Origin: Bacillota bacterium
GTDB lineage: Bacteria > Bacillota > Clostridia > Acetivibrionales > DSM-1351
Length of the DNA stretch: 25,042 nucleotides
Direction: 5' to 3'
NCBI GenBank assembly: GCA_023443515.1
Contig: JAEZUC010000137.1
Span: 1-25,042, forward strand
Position numbers and translations under genes: made by a program. The notes beneath the pieces were generated by a model that ran no database searches, had not been told where the DNA came from, and was given only the letters and a program-made list of their open reading frames with translations. This document shows, piece after piece, positions 23,380 through 25,042 of this stretch (positions within the stretch are counted from its first letter, which is position 1; each line of letters opens with the position of its first letter).

Positions 23380-23949
23380 TTGAACTGGGACCAACTTAAT
23401 TCTACATGTGCTAATTGTAGAAATTGCGGACTTGCCGGAGCCAGAACAAATATAGTAATAGGAAGAGGGAATCCACGAGCTCCAATAATGTTTATAGGTG
23501 AAGGCCCGGGAGAACAGGAGGATATGCAGGGATTACCCTTTGTTGGACCGGCGGGACAGCTTTTAGATACGTTACTTGAGGCTCTGAAGTTTAAACCTGA
23601 TGAATACTATATTGCTAACGTAGTTAAATGCAGACCGCCCAATAACAGGGTGCCTAATGAAGAGGAGGCCGAAAAATGTTTGCCCTATTTGAGAAATCAG
23701 GTATCCTTAATAAGGCCACGTATAATTGTATGCCTCGGAAGTACTGCCGCAAAATATGTAGTAGCCAGGGATATTAAAATAACACAAATACGGGGTCAGT
23801 GGATAGAGAGAAAAAAATTCTGGATTATGCCGACATTTCATCCGGCCGCATTATTAAGAGATCAAAGTAAAAAGGAATTATTATTTAAAGATATAAAGGA
23901 AGTTAAAAAGAAAATAAACCAGCTTGAAAGTGAAGAGTCCGGAGGCTAA
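23380..23949 (+). CDS. Uracil-DNA glycosylase, family 4 (Fe-S)
   Basis: Removes uracil from DNA at the start of base excision repair. 189 residues from the chosen TTG at 23380 (another TTG at 23377 is possible; GGATGAGG at 23365-23372 fits 23380 better). The motifs are GEGPGEQED (40-48), PFVGPAGQLL and the THFHPA-type segment TFHPAALLR near the C-terminus. The four cluster cysteines are C13 and C16 (CRNC), C84 (VVKCR) and C100, the last pair 16 residues apart as in Thermus UDG. An additional Cys, C10, precedes them. A second UDG-like gene follows after four bases, with its ribosome site inside this gene's last codons. Confidence 0.93.
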   Translation: MNWDQLNSTCANCRNCGLAGARTNIVIGRGNPRAPIMFIGEGPGEQEDMQGLPFVGPAGQLLDTLLEALKFKPDEYYIANVVKCRPPNNRVPNEEEAEKCLPYLRNQVSLIRPRIIVCLGSTAAKYVVARDIKITQIRGQWIERKKFWIMPTFHPAALLRDQSKKELLFKDIKEVKKKINQLESEESGG

Positions 23950-23953
23950 TTTT

Positions 23954-24562
23954 GTGAATAATACAATACAAAACAACTTAGAACAATTATGCTGTGAATA
24001 TGTACAAGAATTCAAAGATAAAGAAATGGTGCTGGGTCATGGTTGTCTTGACAGTCCTATTGTTATTATCGGGGAAGCACCGGGTAAAGATGAAGTTAAG
24101 CAAGGGAAACCGTTTGTAGGTGCAGCCGGGAAAAACCTTAATGAATTTATAGAAGTATTAGAAATAAGCAGAGACGATTTGTATATAACAAATGCCATAA
24201 AATACAGACTTGGAAGATTAAATCCCAAAACCGGCAGAATAGTTAACAGACCTGCAACGATGAAGGATATAAAGGAAAACCAGAAATGGCTGCATAAAGA
24301 AATTCAATTATTAAAACCACAGATTATAGTAACCCTTGGTAATGTACCGCTTAAAGCTATAACAAACAATTTTGGTATTTCAATCGGTGATATGCATGGA
24401 ACGTTGCACGAATGTAATCTGTCAGGAAAGGTATACAAGCTCTTTCCTCTATACCACCCTGCAAGTATTATATATAACAGGTCACTTAAAGATGTCTATC
24501 AACAGGACATGATTATACTTAAACAAGAATTTAATAAATTAGAATTAAACCTTAGTAAATGA
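23954..24562 (+). CDS. UDG-superfamily paralogue without Fe-S cysteines
   Basis: 202 residues from a GTG at 23954, eight bases after GGAGG; an upstream in-frame TTG at 23924 inside the previous gene lacks support. The UDG fold is clear: GEAPGKDEV (40-48), PFVGAAGKNL (53-62) and LYHPASIIYN near the C-terminus. The cluster cysteines are not kept: Y84 stands where C84 is in the neighbour, W112 aligns with the fourth ligand, and the CxxC is missing (only C13-C14 and C31 near the start). An insertion of about 12 residues (RLGRLNPKTGRI) follows Y84. Likely co-translated with the family 4 enzyme; uracil activity is uncertain, and it may act on another damaged base or RNA/DNA structure. Confidence 0.82.
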   Translation: MNNTIQNNLEQLCCEYVQEFKDKEMVLGHGCLDSPIVIIGEAPGKDEVKQGKPFVGAAGKNLNEFIEVLEISRDDLYITNAIKYRLGRLNPKTGRIVNRPATMKDIKENQKWLHKEIQLLKPQIIVTLGNVPLKAITNNFGISIGDMHGTLHECNLSGKVYKLFPLYHPASIIYNRSLKDVYQQDMIILKQEFNKLELNLSK

Positions 24563-24736
24563 GAATTAATGTTGGACATAAGCAAGAAAAAACAAGTATA
24601 TTATGTCTAAATTAAGTTTATTGACACATACACAATTATTGAATGTTGAAATAAACCTATCTCGGTGTTAAACTAAATAAGCTGTCGCAGACGAAACTCT
24701 TTAATAATCCCTTTAAAATTTAGTGATAAAAAAGGG
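24563..24736. other. Intergenic region after the UDG pair
   Basis: No gene with a ribosome site. A weak inverted repeat, GGACATAA at 24574-24581 with TTATGTCT at 24601-24608, could be a poor terminator for the UDG pair. A lone TTGACA at 24630-24635 has no matching -10 at a usual distance. Confidence 0.4.
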
Positions 24737-24766
24737 TTGACAAGCAGATAGCAAATATGGTATTAT
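24737..24766 (+). promoter_or_regulatory. Strong promoter P1, probably of an rRNA operon
   Basis: TTGACA (24737-24742), 18-base spacer, TATTAT (24761-24766) within ATGGTATTATAA. The same core recurs in P2 about 110 bases later, both facing right. Tandem strong promoters with long leaders are typical of rrn operons. Confidence 0.7.
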
Positions 24767-24847
24767 AACCGAGCTGTATTACAGGAAATACTTTATTTTA
24801 CAGTTTTGAAGAATAGTAATTGCCAAAAACTTCAAATCAAAAAAGTG

Positions 24848-24876
24848 TTGACATGGTTGGAACAGCATGGTATTAT
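24848..24876 (+). promoter_or_regulatory. Strong promoter P2, probably of an rRNA operon
   Basis: TTGACA (24848-24853), 17-base spacer, TATTAT (24871-24876), sharing ATGGTATTATAA and a following AGCTG with P1. Preceded by an A-rich stretch that could be an UP element. Confidence 0.72.
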
Positions 24877-25042
24877 AATAAAGCTGATTGCGGTAAGCGA
24901 ACTGCAAAACCTTACAAAGCAGTTATAGCAATGGATACAAGGTTCAAATTGATAGATGCCAGCAGTACAAGGAAGATGAATTTCCGAGCAGTGGAGTTTA
25001 CGGTGGTAAATGAGCAGCGCAGGAAAAAAATCTGACAAAGTA
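24877..25042 (+). other. Leader after P2, possible third promoter at the edge
   Basis: About 165 bases with no ribosome site and no credible gene. CTGACA at 25032-25037, preceded by an A7 run, looks like the -35 of a third promoter cut by the window end. No 16S rRNA sequence is reached. Confidence 0.45.

Noticed and set aside
24820..25035. 71-residue frame on the plus strand across the P2 promoter
   Set aside because: It starts at a TTG without a ribosome site and runs through a strong promoter and leader; the composition is not protein-like.

Overview
The window reads as a low-GC, spore-forming anaerobic member of the Clostridia. Evidence: AT-rich intergenic DNA, GGAGG ribosome sites, split class I Fe-S fumarase, a Spo0A-family regulator, a hexameric GDH whose key residues match Clostridium symbiosum numbering, the DapL lysine route, and a bacterial PMT mannosyltransferase. 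A cellulolytic Ruminiclostridium-type genome is my best guess, but that is an inference. Nearly everything is core metabolism plus stable RNA genes. There is no phage, no CRISPR array, and the only mobile DNA is the tail of a group II intron at the left edge.

Layout. 1-125: 3' end of a group II intron (domains V and VI) abutting amtB. 166-1799: ammonium transporter and its PII regulator, closed by a terminator. 1866-2729 (-): agmatinase. 2931-5181: a TIM-barrel protein of unknown role, a SAM methyltransferase and an RluA-type pseudouridine synthase, likely co-transcribed. 5268-6605 (-): glutamate dehydrogenase. 7185-8339: THUMP-domain rRNA methyltransferase. 8477-12246: aroA-aroC-aroK plus a Spo0A-like response regulator in one tight operon. 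12317-13105 (-): HU and a small universal stress protein. 13323-15043: fumarase alpha and beta, then a CxxC DUF1858 protein. 15271-16545: purA.

16640-18850 is a stable-RNA district: tRNA-Lys, tRNA-Glu/Asp and tRNA-Thr/Tyr units, each with its own promoter and terminator, with a DUF3788 gene and an orphan membrane-anchored protein between them. 18928-20904 (-) is a PMT-family mannosyltransferase with an inserted discoidin-like domain. 21114-23226 holds dapF-dapL, and 23380-24562 two overlapping-style uracil-DNA glycosylase genes, only the first with Fe-S cysteines. The last 300 bases carry two near-identical strong promoters (and the start of a possible third) facing right, most likely leading into an rRNA operon outside the window.

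How the genes work together: AmtB/PII bring in and sense ammonium and GDH fixes or releases it. The aro cluster makes chorismate, fumarase and PurA share fumarate, and DapF/DapL make meso-diaminopimelate for lysine and wall. The strongest oddities are a chorismate synthase that lacks both conserved active-site histidines, a Spo0A paralogue missing part of its effector domain inside the aro operon, and the cluster-less UDG paralogue.
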